Assembly (NCBI GenBank): GCA_014237405.1
Contig: JABZFO010000084.1
Span: 1 to 64,000, forward strand
Length of the DNA stretch: 64,000 nucleotides
DNA from: Desulfosarcina sp.
GTDB lineage: Bacteria > Desulfobacterota > Desulfobacteria > Desulfobacterales > Desulfosarcinaceae
Direction: 5' to 3'
Shown piece by piece: positions 25,179 through 34,743 of the stretch. The notes beneath the pieces are model-generated. The model worked only from the letters and a program-made list of their open reading frames with translations, did not search any database and was not told the origin of the DNA. The position numbers and the translations under genes were made by a program. Numbering within the stretch: the stretch's first letter is position 1; each line of letters begins with the position of its first letter.

Positions 25179-27113
25179 TTATCCCATGGCCCGGGACATC
25201 AGATCGCCCACCATTTTCGAAAAACCGGCCGGGTTGTCCAGCTTGCCGCCCTCGCTGACCACGGCCATATCCAGCAGCAGCTGGCTGTAGTCCTTCAGGA
25301 CGGGATTGTCCCGGTCGTTCTCAAACAGGGTTTTGATCTTTTCCACCACCGGGTGGTCCATATTCAGTTCCAGGACGCGCTTGACTTCCGGCGATTTTTG
25401 CCCGGATGCCTTGAGCAGCTTTTCCATGTAGGCGCTCATGTCCCAGGTGTCCCCAGAGAGACAGGATACTGAATCCTTGAGTCGCGTGGAGGGCTTGACC
25501 TCCTTAATTTTGTCTTCCAGGTAACCTTTGATGAAGCCGAACAGGGCGTTGTAGGCTTCCTTTTTGGTATCATCGACCGTGTCCAGGTCCAAGTCGCCTT
25601 TTTCGGCGCTCTTCAGCGGCTTGCCGTCATACTCGGTCAATGACTGCACTACCCATTCGTCCACCGGATCGGTCATCAGCAGCACTTCAAAATCCTTCTC
25701 CTTGAGCTTTTCCAGGTGGGGGCTGTTGAGCAGTGCGGAGAGCTTGTCGCCGGTAATGTAGTAGATTTCCTTCTGGTCGGCCTTCATGTTTTTCACGTAA
25801 TCATCCAGCGACACCCACTTGTCTTCGGATTTGGTGGTCTTATAGCGGGCCAGCGGGGCGATTTTGTCCTTGCTGGCAGGATCGGTGTGGATGCCTTCCC
25901 TCAACACGGCGCCGAACTCATCGTAAAACTGATTGTATTTTTCGGCATCCATTTTGCTCAGCAGGTCGAAGAGCTTTTTCACCAAATTCTTCCGGATGTT
26001 GAGTACCAACCGATCCTGCTGCAGAATCTCGCGGCTCATGTTCAGATTCAGGTCTGATGCGTCCACCACGCCTTTCACAAAGCGGAAATATTCGGGCATC
26101 AGCTCCTTGCAGTCGTCCATGATGAACACCCGCTTGGAATAGAGATGGATGCCGTGGCGGCGATCAGGCGTAAACAGGTCGAAAGGGGCCTTGGAAGGAA
26201 TGTAAAGCAGGGCATTGTATTCGGTGGTCCCTTCGAACTTAAGGTGAAGCCGCTCCATGGGCGGGTTCCAGTCGTGGCTCAAATGCTTGTAAAACTCCTC
26301 GTACTCTTCATCTTTTACGTCGGTTGAGTCGCGGGTCCAGATGGCCTTCATGGAGTTGAGCGTCTCTTCGCGCATCACTTTTCGGGTGGTGGCCCCGATG
26401 GGCTTGCCATCCTTATCCTTGATAATCTCTTCATCGGGCAGCGGCTCGTCACGCTCCACCTCCATGGTGATGGGGTAGCTGACGAAATCGGAGTGTTGCT
26501 GGACGATGCCCCGAATCACCAGCGCGTCGGTGAAGTCCTTGTCATCCTTTTCCTTCTTTTTCAACTCCAGGGTGATGGTGGTGCCCCGGGTGGCTTTCTC
26601 GGTCTCTTCGATGGTGTAGGATCCGTCTCCGGTGGAGACCCATTTGACGGCCTTATTGGCATCCGCGCCGGCGGCCCGGGTGACCAGGGTGATCTTGTCA
26701 GTCACCATAAAGGCGCTGTAAAAGCCTACGCCAAACTGCCCGATCAGTTCCGGTATCAGTGTCTCCTGCCCCTTGGCATGCTCCAGGGCTTCCAGAAAAC
26801 TGGCGGTGCCGCTCTTGGCGATGGTTCCGATATTCTCCAGAACCTCATCGTAGGTCATGCCGATGCCGTTGTCGGAAATCTCGAAAGTCTGCTTGATGGC
26901 ATCGGGCTTCAACTGAATCTTGAACTCCGTGTCGTCGCCCAGGATGCCCGGCTCGGTCTCCGCCTGGTATCGGACCTTGTCGATGGCATCCGAGGCATTG
27001 GAAATCAATTCCCGTAGAAAAATGTCCTTGTTTGAATAGAGGGAATTGATGATCAGGTTGAGAATCTGCTGCACTTCGGTTTTAAACTGATGGGTTTCCT
27101 TCCTTGTTTCCAT
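25179..27113 (-). CDS. htpG: Molecular chaperone HtpG (Hsp90)
   Basis: The 644-aa ATP-dependent cytoplasmic chaperone shows the GHKL ATPase signature: [14 protein letters not shown] (about residues 26-39), DNGIGM (about 82) and [13 protein letters not shown] (about 122). Later come the Hsp90 middle-domain RVFIMDDC and [19 protein letters not shown] blocks. The start is ATG 27113 ([18 protein letters not shown]), with AGGAG 7 nt upstream; a longer frame adds nine residues without support. Length is normal for the family. Confidence 0.95.
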   Translation of the reverse strand: METRKETHQFKTEVQQILNLIINSLYSNKDIFLRELISNASDAIDKVRYQAETEPGILGDDTEFKIQLKPDAIKQTFEISDNGIGMTYDEVLENIGTIAKSGTASFLEALEHAKGQETLIPELIGQFGVGFYSAFMVTDKITLVTRAAGADANKAVKWVSTGDGSYTIEETEKATRGTTITLELKKKEKDDKDFTDALVIRGIVQQHSDFVSYPITMEVERDEPLPDEEIIKDKDGKPIGATTRKVMREETLNSMKAIWTRDSTDVKDEEYEEFYKHLSHDWNPPMERLHLKFEGTTEYNALLYIPSKAPFDLFTPDRRHGIHLYSKRVFIMDDCKELMPEYFRFVKGVVDASDLNLNMSREILQQDRLVLNIRKNLVKKLFDLLSKMDAEKYNQFYDEFGAVLREGIHTDPASKDKIAPLARYKTTKSEDKWVSLDDYVKNMKADQKEIYYITGDKLSALLNSPHLEKLKEKDFEVLLMTDPVDEWVVQSLTEYDGKPLKSAEKGDLDLDTVDDTKKEAYNALFGFIKGYLEDKIKEVKPSTRLKDSVSCLSGDTWDMSAYMEKLLKASGQKSPEVKRVLELNMDHPVVEKIKTLFENDRDNPVLKDYSQLLLDMAVVSEGGKLDNPAGFSKMVGDLMSRAMG

Positions 27114-27249
27114 GGGCTCTCCTGGATGCTCTTTGATCAAGTTTTTATCAATGGTTATAATCAGTTCTACAAAAAAACGCTGAACAATTATGGGTGCGAT
27201 TTGCCGTTTGTCAAGGCGACGAAACCGGTTGAATCGCGAAAGCGGGCAC

Positions 27250-27321
27250 TAAGGGCCTCGGAAATAAATAGATCCACACTCTTGCTTGTCTTTTAGCCCG
27301 ACTTCGGCGTTGCGCCAAAGG
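27250..27321. repeat. Truncated copy of the family-2 repeat
   Basis: TAAGGGCCTCGGAAATAAAT onward matches the left third of the element at 21551-21733 for about 72 nt and then diverges. No right-hand end is found, so this is a remnant. Confidence 0.7.
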
Positions 27322-27628
27322 GTTTGGGCAGGTTCAGTGATGGGGTTTAAAAATAAAAACCACAAATAATGACAAAATTTCGGCATGTTACCGCTCGACT
27401 TGACAATGGCCGGCCCAGGGTTTAAAATTTTGAACTTATTAAAAGCTCGTGTATATTTCTTGATATATCAATATGATAAATCAGAATTGAGGCCTGCTGG
27501 GTTCATGATCTTGAACATTTCCCATGGAATGCCAGCGGTTAGCCGTACTGGTGGAACGGACGGTGGTAATGGGAGAACCTATGATATCCGGTTAAAATTA
27601 CACTGGTTTCATATTTTTCCGTTGTTTT

Positions 27629-27694
27629 TTAGCTTCTGAAATCGATCTTGGCAAGATGATTGCTTATGCATAATGTCAACCTAATAATTTTCAT
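27629..27694 (-). CDS. Possible 21-aa peptide frame with a strong ribosome site
   Basis: AAGGAGGAG is followed 5 nt later by an ATG that opens a 21-codon frame (MKIIRLTLCISNHLAKIDFR, then S and stop). The Shine-Dalgarno lies right beside the 13-bp stem at 27709-27741, so on this strand the stem forms the leader. The peptide resembles nothing I know and may be chance. Confidence 0.2.
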   Translation of the reverse strand: MKIIRLTLCISNHLAKIDFRS

Positions 27695-27708
27695 CTGTTC
27701 TCCTCCTT

Positions 27709-27749
27709 AACGGTTAATCGGCGTCATCCCGATTAACCGTTTCTTTTTT
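27709..27749 (+). terminator. Strong rho-independent terminator with no obvious gene before it
   Basis: AACGGTTAATCGG and CCGATTAACCGTT form a perfect 13-bp stem with loop CGTCATC, followed by TTCTTTTTT. The nearest rightward gene upstream is far away, and ppdK starts 78 nt downstream. It either ends an unrecognised short transcript or acts as an attenuator in the ppdK leader. Confidence 0.75.
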
Positions 27750-27826
27750 GGGCACTCGAAATAAAATTGCAAAATCCTATCCAACACGCTAACGTTTGAT
27801 TAATAAATCTATAAATGGAGGTGGGC

Positions 27827-30497
27827 ATGAAAACAAAAAAATGGGTGTTTGCCTTTGACGAACTGGATGCCGTTAAAGACCATGTGGGAGAGGATTGGGA
27901 TGCCGTTCGGGGGCTGCTGGGCCTGCAATGCCTACCTGGCATCCGGTGGGACATTTCCGGCAGGCATGTGGGAACAGGTCATGGAAGCCCTGAAAACCCT
28001 TGAAACCGAGACCGGGAAAAAATTCGGCGATAATAAGAACCCTCTGTTGGTTTCCTGCCGTTCTGGGGCTAAGTTCTCCATGCCCGGCATGATGGACACG
28101 GTGCTGAATATCGGACTCAACGACGACACCGCCCAAAGTATGGTGGAACTGACCGGTGATGAACGTTTTGTTTATGATGCCTACCGGCGTTTGGTGCAGA
28201 TGTTCGGCTGTGTGGTCATGGGCATCCCCGATGAGCCTTTCGAGGAAGTGCTTGCCGAGACGCGGATAAAGGCTGGTGTTGACTCGGAAGCAGCCCTTTC
28301 GGCAGAAGATTGGAAAGCGGTCACCGAAGAATTCAAAACGATCTTCAGGCGCCATACGACGCGCAATTTCCCCACCGATCCCATCAAACAAATGCGCATG
28401 GCCACGGAAGCCGTGTTCAAAAGCTGGAACGGCAAACGAGCGGTGGACTACCGCAATGCCGCTGGTATCGACCATCATCTGGGAACGGCGGTAAACATTG
28501 TCACCATGGTCTTCGGTAATATGGGTGATGACTGTGCGACCGGGGTGGCTATGACGCGCAACGGTTCCACCGGGGAGAATCAAATCGAAGGCGATTATCT
28601 GATCAATGCACAGGGGGAGGATGTAGTGGCCGGTATCCGGCTGACTAACGAGATTTCCCTGCTGAAAGATGAAATGCCAGAGGCCTACGCCGAATTTGAG
28701 GCCATTTCAGAAAAACTGGAGCAACACTACCGGGAGATGCAGGATGTAGAATTTACCATTGAAAAGGGGAAACTGTGGATGCTGCAGACCCGTGACGGTA
28801 AGCGAACCGCTCAGGCAGCCGTCCGGATTGCCGTTGAAATGGCTGAAAAGGGCTTGATCTCCAAGGAGGAGGCCGTTATGCGGGTGGCTCCCGAACAGGT
28901 CGATTTTTTTCTTCACCCCCAGTTTGACCCGCAAGCCGCCCTGGCGGCCAAGGCCAAAGGCGATTTAATGGCCACCGGCCTGAATGTTTCGCCAGGCGCT
29001 GCCATCGGTGTGGTGGCACTTGATGCGGATTTGGCGGAAGCGTGGGCCAAACAAGACAAAAAACAGGTCATCATGGTACGGCCGGAGACCAAACCGGATG
29101 ATGTTCACGGCATGCTCGCCGCTGAGGGCATTCTGACCAGCCGGGGAGGCCGGACCAGTCATGCAGCCTTGGTGGCGAGGCAATTTGGCAAACCGGCTGT
29201 CGTCGGGGTGTCTGAATTAGTAATCGACATGGGCAAACGCCGTATCATGGTGGGCGATAAGGAGGTTCACGAGGGAGATTGGATTTCCATCGACGGGACG
29301 ATCGGAGAGGTCTACGTTGGCCAACTGGCAACCATGGTGCCCGACATCAAGGATCCGTGGTTGATGAAACTGCTGGGATGGGCGGATGAATTTCGCACAC
29401 TCGGTGTGTGGGCAAACGCCGATTATCCGGCAGATGCTCAGCGTGCCAGGGATTACGGTGCCCAGGGAATTGGATTGTGCCGCACGGAACATATGTTTTT
29501 TGAAGCCGAGCGCTTGCCCGTCGTGCAGAAAATGATCATGACCGACATGCCGTTTGAACGCCGGGAGGCACTCGATACGTTGCTACCTTTTCAGCGGGAT
29601 GATTTCGCGGGTCTTTTCCGTGTGATGGATGGCCTTCCTGTGATTATGCGCCTGATCGATCCGCCGCTTCACGAGTTTTTGCCCAATCCCATGGATCTGC
29701 TGCGGGAGTTGGCCGACCTTAAAATCAGGCTCCAGCACGCCAGTACCCTTCAAGCCACTGATGAACTGTTGGATCAGATCAAGAAAAAAGAGGCTTTACT
29801 CAAGCGAGCGGATACCTTGCACGAACAAAACCCCATGCTGGGTCTGCGGGGTGTGCGACTGGGTATCGAAATCCCAGCGCTCACCTCCATGCAGGTTCGC
29901 GCGATTTTCGAAGCGGCATGCCAGGTTTTCAAAGAGGGCGTGGACGTGCAGCCAGAAGTGATGATTCCGTTGACCAGTCACGTCAATGAATTGAAACGGC
30001 AGCGCGAGGTCCTCGAAGAGGTCGCCAGAGCAGTGATGAAAGAACAGGGCATTGAGGTCGATTACAAATTTGGCACCATGATCGAGATTCCACGGGCGGC
30101 CTTAACAGCAGACCAGATCGCTGAACAATCGGAATTTTTCTCCTTTGGTACCAATGACCTGACCCAGACCACGTTTGGAATTTCAAGGGACGACGCAGAG
30201 GCGGGCTTCTTGATCAACTACTTTGAGTCGGGCATCCTTCCGGATAATCCCTTCGATACCATTGACCGGGATGGGGTCGGCGCACTCATGGAGATTGCTA
30301 TCGGTAAAGGCCGAAGCGTCAAACCGGACCTAGAATGCGGCATTTGTGGCGAACATGGTGGTGAGCCCAGATCAATTGCACTCTGTCACCAACTGGGCTT
30401 GACTTATGTCTCCTGCTCCCCCTTCCGGGTGCCCATCGCCCGGCTGGCTGCGGCCCATGCCGCCCTGCTGGACAAAAAGAAAAAAAGCGCCCCATGA
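27827..30497 (+). pseudogene. ppdK: Pyruvate, phosphate dikinase, frame broken near the N-terminus
   Basis: PPDK interconverts pyruvate + ATP + Pi and PEP + AMP + PPi. The start MKTKKWVFAFDELDAVKDHV (ATG 27827, ribosome site GGAGGTG) runs to VRGLLG. The protein then continues in another frame at ACNAYLASGG and is intact to the end, with the phospho-histidine motif GGRTSHAALVAR and the PEP-binding domain (GIEIPALTSMQ, FSFGTNDLTQ, CGICGEHGG). About 26 residues, including the KGANLAEM nucleotide-binding motif and the VPPGF region, are missing at about 27917-27925 (77 or 80 nt by frame logic). The C-terminal part alone is about 870 aa. Loss by assembly error is as likely as true inactivation. Confidence 0.88.
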
Positions 30498-30531
30498 AGA
30501 AAGATACACACCTAATAAGTCTTGTTGCAGA

Positions 30532-30673
30532 CGGACTCGTAAAAAGTCCGAGATCAAGGCTTGCGAATCCCTAGGAATACCGCTAACGCGGGTGCCGTAG
30601 GCAGCGTACTGATCGTACGCCGCAGTGACGAGGGATGAAGCGTAACGCAGATATTGGCCTTTTTACGAATCCG
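30532..30673. repeat. 142-bp MITE-like repeat, family 1, copy 2
   Basis: Same length and nearly the same sequence as the copy at 20105-20246, with inverted ends CGGACTCGTAAAAAGTCC and its complement (a few changes on the right). The internal GCGTAC...GTACGC stem is kept with a different loop. It sits 35 nt after the ppdK stop and 44 nt before the large membrane protein, so it lies in the latter's leader. Confidence 0.85.
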
Positions 30674-30716
30674 TCAAGAAAGCGTTGCCCCATACCGCCC
30701 TTATCCAGGAGATACC

Positions 30717-33700
30717 ATGAACCGCGCAGCATCGGTCGTCGTTGTCTTGTTTCTTTTGTGTCTTGGCAGCATTGTGGTTGCGGTCGTGGTACCGGTGCAG
30801 GCGGTGGAAATTCCCGTTTCCCTGGAACCCTGGAAGGAGTGGGTGCTTCACGACAAGGCAGACCAGCACTGCCCCGCCCACTTTGATAACGGGGCAATTC
30901 GCCGCTGCTGGTGGCCGTCGCGGCTTGCTATGGATTTGGGTAACCAGGGAGGTCTGTTCGAACAGCAGGTAACGGTATACGCTCCCACCTGGGTGACCCT
31001 GCCCGGTGACGAGACCCGTTGGCCCGAGTCGGTAGCCAGCCGTGAAGATGTTGTACCGGTGGTGGGCCGCAACGGTCGGCCTTGCATCTGGCTGGAACCC
31101 GGCGACTACCGTATCAAAGGCGCTTTTGTGTGGAACACGCTGCCTGAAATGCTCCAGGTACCGGCCTCCGTAGGGATACTGTCTCTGACGGTCGACGGCC
31201 GGGAAATCGTCGAACCGGACCTGGATCTGAACGGCCGACTTCGGCTCCACGGCAAAGGCCGTGCCGCCCTGCGGGGGGACACCATGACGGCCACCCTTTT
31301 CCGGCTCATCGAAGATGATATTCCCATGCGGGTGATCACCCGGATCATGCTCCAGGTCTCCGGCCGGACCCGGGAGATCCGGCTGGCCTCCCTGCTGCCT
31401 GATGGCGGTACGGTGATGAGAATTGAGAGCCCGCTGCCCGCCCGCCTGACAAATAATGGTGACCTGCTGGTTCAGGCCCGACCCGGCCGCTGGGATGTCA
31501 GGGTGACGGTACGACTGGATGGTCCTGTGAAGACCCTTTCCACAGGTGAAGGTCTTTATGGCGATGAGATATGGTCCTTTAAGGCCTTCAATCACCTGCG
31601 AATGGTAAAAGTTCTGGGGGCGCCGACGCTTGAGCCATCGCGGACCCGGATGCCCGACGAATGGAAAGGCTTTCCCGCCTACCAGCTCAAGCCCGGTGCC
31701 GCCCTGTCCTTCGAGGTCATCCGCAGGGGGGACCCGGATCCGGCGCCCGACCAGCTTCGCCTGGACCGCACCTGGTGGCTGGATTTTGACGGTACGGGGT
31801 TCACGATCCACGACCGCATTACCGGCACATTGAGCCGGACCTGGCACCTGTCCATGGGTGAGCCGATGGAACTGGGACGGGTGGCCGTGGACGGCGAGGA
31901 TCAGCTGATTACCCTTCAGGGGGATCGGCCGTCACCCGGCGTTCAACTGCGCCGCGGGCGGCTTTCCATGGAGGCGGACAGCCGCCTGAAGCGCGCTTCG
32001 TCAACCCTGCCGGCCGTCGGCTGGGACCACGACTTTCAAAATGTCCGCGGTGTGCTTCACCTGCCCCCGGGATGGACCCTTTTTTCCACCGCGAGAGTGG
32101 ATGTTCCCACGGGGGCCTGGCTTCAGCGATGGACCCTGCTGGACTTTTTCATAGTGCTGATCATCGGCATCAGTGCCTATAAAATCCGCAACCGGCCGAC
32201 CGGTCTGCTGGCCCTGGCGGCGCTGGTGCTGACGTTCCATGAGCCTGGTGCGCCGCGTCACGTGTGGCTTCACCTGCTGGCCGTGGCAGCCTTATTGAAG
32301 TACCTTCCCGACGGCTGGTTCAAGAAGATCGTCAAGCTGTGGGGAGCGGGTGCGGTGGTTGCCCTCATCGTCATCGCGCTGCCCTTCATGGTGCAGCAGG
32401 TCCGCACCGCCATCTATCCGCAGCTGGCTCGGGGCGGGGATGGGGTCGATTATCGGCCGGCGGCTCCCGGGGCCGGCATGGTCTTTGAGGCGCAGATGGC
32501 TACCGCGCCTGAGCCTGCTTCGGTGAGCAAACGGGTCCTCAAAGCGGCGGACAAGATTCAGCTGTCTGGACAGAAATCAACACCCCGGCAGACCCAGTTT
32601 TCACCGGATCCCGATGCTCTGATCCAAACCGGCCCCGGCCTGCCGGTGTGGCGGTGGCGATCCGTGCAGCTTCGGTGGAACGGGCCGGTGGAGCGCACTC
32701 AGCAGATTCGCCTGTGGCTGGTTTCGCCGACCATGAACCTGATCCTTGGATTGGTCCGGGTGGTGCTGCTGTTTCTGCTGATCGTGGCCTTCCTCGACTT
32801 GCGGAACTGGCGCCGGCATCTGCCTTCACCGGTGGCAGCCAGTGCATCCGCGCTAATTGCAATGCTGCTTTTCCTGGCGCCGGTCCAGCTGCTTCGGGCC
32901 GAAACCGTTGGTGATTCCTTTCCGCCCCAACCCCTTTTGGACGAACTCCAGCGGCGACTGCTCGAACCGCCGCCTTGTCTTCCCCATTGTGCCGATATGA
33001 GCCGGCTGGAGTTGGCAGCCACCCCTGACCAGCTTCGCCTGATCATGCAGGTGCATGCCCAGGCCGACACGGCCATCCCCTTGCCCGTTACCCTGGAAAC
33101 CTGGCGTCCGAACCGGATAATTTTGGACAATGAACCGGTGAAAAGCCTTTCCCGGGACGATCGGGGCACCCTGTGGATGGTTTTGCCCCAAGGGGTTCAC
33201 CAGATCAAGATCACCGGGCCGCCAGGCAGTGCCGATGAAATTCGCATCGCCTTTCCCATCGTGCCCCATGTGGGGACATACGCGGGTGTGGGATGGCAGG
33301 CCCGGGGCTTTGGACCTGATGGCAGTGTGGACGCAACCATTGCCCTGACCCGCGTGCAAAGCGACAGCAGATCGCACGCCGAGATGCCAAAAGCCGAAAT
33401 TCCTGCCTTTTTCAAAGTGGCGCGCACCCTGCGCTTGGGAATCCAGTGGGAGGTGACCACCCGAATCCAACGGCTCACTGAACCGGGTATGCCGGCGGTG
33501 CTTTCCATTCCACTGTTGAAAAATGCCTCGGTGACCACGGCTGGCCTTCATGTAAAAGAGGGGTTTGCCCAGATATCGCTCAGCCCGGAGGAGATGGAGA
33601 CGCAGTTTTCCGCTACCATTCCCATTGCGCCGACGATCCTGCTGACGGCGCCGCAGGATGTCCCCTGGGCAGAAACCTGGACCCTGGATGCCGCGACCAT

Positions 33701-34742
33701 GTGGCGCTGCACCGTGTCTGGCCTGACGGTGGTGCATCACCAGGATACCGGCCGCAACTGGCAGCCGCAATGGCGCCCGTGGCCGGGTGAACAGGTTGCC
33801 ATTGAGGTGGCTCGGCCAGAGGCGGTGCCCGGCCGGACGATCACCGTGGACAGTGCCCGGCTGGGGTTGACTCCCGGCAACCGATTTTCCCGGGCAACCC
33901 TTACCCTTGGCATCCGGTCCAGCAAAGGCGGGCACCATCAGATGGAATTGCCGATGCAGGCCAACCTGCAGACGGTCACGGTGAATGGCAAAAGCCTTCC
34001 CATCCGCCAAGACGGCCAACTGGTAACCGTTCCGCTGGAACCAGGTGCCCAGACGGTCGGCGTGGAATGGCTCCAATTAAACGATTCGATGAACCTGATC
34101 AAGGGGCCCCGTGTGAACGTGGGTGATTCCGCCGTCAATGCCGCCGTCACCTTTCACATGCCCGACAACCGCTGGATTCTGTTCACTGGGGGACCGAGGC
34201 TGGGACCGGCCGTTCTATTCTGGAGTTATGTGATCGTGGTAGTTCTGGTGGCTGTGGGCCTTGGCAAAACGGTGGTTACGCCCCTTCGCACCCTTCACTG
34301 GCTGCTGTTGGGCCTCGGCTTGACCCAGGTGCCAGCGGTGGTTGCCGTGCTGGTTGTGGGCTGGCTGCTGGCCCTGGGGTACCGGTGCCGGAAGGATGCT
34401 CCGGACAACGCCATGGCATTCAATCTCATCCAGGTGCTTTTGGTGACCATTACGGTGGCGGCACTGGTTGGTCTTTACACCGCCATTGAGCGGGGCCTGT
34501 TGGGCATCCCGGACATGCAGATTGCCGGCAACCACTCCACGCGTTTTCAGCTGAACTGGGCTCAGGACCGTATTGGCGGAACCATGCCTACCCCCTGGGT
34601 GGTGAGCCTGCCCCAGTGGATCTACCACCTGCTCATGCTGGCCTGGTCCCTCTGGCTGGCCTTCAGCCTCGTGTCCTGGCTGCGCTGGGGGTGGGGATGC
34701 TTTTCCAAAGACCGCCTGTGGAAACCCATCAAATGGCGCTGA
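30717..34742 (+). CDS. Very large membrane protein of unknown function (1341 aa)
   Basis: The start is ATG 30717 (MNRAASVVVVLFLLCLGSIV) with CAGGAG upstream; a longer frame reads from the preceding repeat and is rejected. A signal peptide is followed by a long exported region. A first cluster of membrane helices at about residues 475-570 (FFIVLIIGISAYKI, LLALAALVLTF, GAGAVVALIVIALPFMV) is followed by single helices near 690 and 720, a second exported region of about 430 residues, and three or four C-terminal helices. I recognise no family. GC is high and resembles the core genome. Its stop is 1 nt from the helicase start (TGAGATG), so translation could be coupled. Confidence 0.7.
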   Translation: MNRAASVVVVLFLLCLGSIVVAVVVPVQAVEIPVSLEPWKEWVLHDKADQHCPAHFDNGAIRRCWWPSRLAMDLGNQGGLFEQQVTVYAPTWVTLPGDETRWPESVASREDVVPVVGRNGRPCIWLEPGDYRIKGAFVWNTLPEMLQVPASVGILSLTVDGREIVEPDLDLNGRLRLHGKGRAALRGDTMTATLFRLIEDDIPMRVITRIMLQVSGRTREIRLASLLPDGGTVMRIESPLPARLTNNGDLLVQARPGRWDVRVTVRLDGPVKTLSTGEGLYGDEIWSFKAFNHLRMVKVLGAPTLEPSRTRMPDEWKGFPAYQLKPGAALSFEVIRRGDPDPAPDQLRLDRTWWLDFDGTGFTIHDRITGTLSRTWHLSMGEPMELGRVAVDGEDQLITLQGDRPSPGVQLRRGRLSMEADSRLKRASSTLPAVGWDHDFQNVRGVLHLPPGWTLFSTARVDVPTGAWLQRWTLLDFFIVLIIGISAYKIRNRPTGLLALAALVLTFHEPGAPRHVWLHLLAVAALLKYLPDGWFKKIVKLWGAGAVVALIVIALPFMVQQVRTAIYPQLARGGDGVDYRPAAPGAGMVFEAQMATAPEPASVSKRVLKAADKIQLSGQKSTPRQTQFSPDPDALIQTGPGLPVWRWRSVQLRWNGPVERTQQIRLWLVSPTMNLILGLVRVVLLFLLIVAFLDLRNWRRHLPSPVAASASALIAMLLFLAPVQLLRAETVGDSFPPQPLLDELQRRLLEPPPCLPHCADMSRLELAATPDQLRLIMQVHAQADTAIPLPVTLETWRPNRIILDNEPVKSLSRDDRGTLWMVLPQGVHQIKITGPPGSADEIRIAFPIVPHVGTYAGVGWQARGFGPDGSVDATIALTRVQSDSRSHAEMPKAEIPAFFKVARTLRLGIQWEVTTRIQRLTEPGMPAVLSIPLLKNASVTTAGLHVKEGFAQISLSPEEMETQFSATIPIAPTILLTAPQDVPWAETWTLDAATMWRCTVSGLTVVHHQDTGRNWQPQWRPWPGEQVAIEVARPEAVPGRTITVDSARLGLTPGNRFSRATLTLGIRSSKGGHHQMELPMQANLQTVTVNGKSLPIRQDGQLVTVPLEPGAQTVGVEWLQLNDSMNLIKGPRVNVGDSAVNAAVTFHMPDNRWILFTGGPRLGPAVLFWSYVIVVVLVAVGLGKTVVTPLRTLHWLLLGLGLTQVPAVVAVLVVGWLLALGYRCRKDAPDNAMAFNLIQVLLVTITVAALVGLYTAIERGLLGIPDMQIAGNHSTRFQLNWAQDRIGGTMPTPWVVSLPQWIYHLLMLAWSLWLAFSLVSWLRWGWGCFSKDRLWKPIKWR

Positions 34743-34743
34743 G

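Larger units (their letters stand above)
27114..27826. other. Gap upstream of ppdK with repeat remnant and terminator
   Basis: This 713-nt gap holds the htpG promoter side, a truncated family-2 repeat (27250-27321), AT-rich DNA without a convincing frame, a tiny leftward frame (27629-27694) and a strong hairpin-plus-T terminator (27709-27749). The ppdK ribosome site GGAGGTG is at 27817-27823. Confidence 0.4.

Noticed and set aside
27385-27639. 84-codon frame upstream of ppdK
   Set aside because: No ribosome site; AT-rich region without protein-like composition.
20082-30673. The 142-bp repeats as a possible CRISPR array
   Set aside because: Copies are single and far apart, with inverted ends and no regular spacers.
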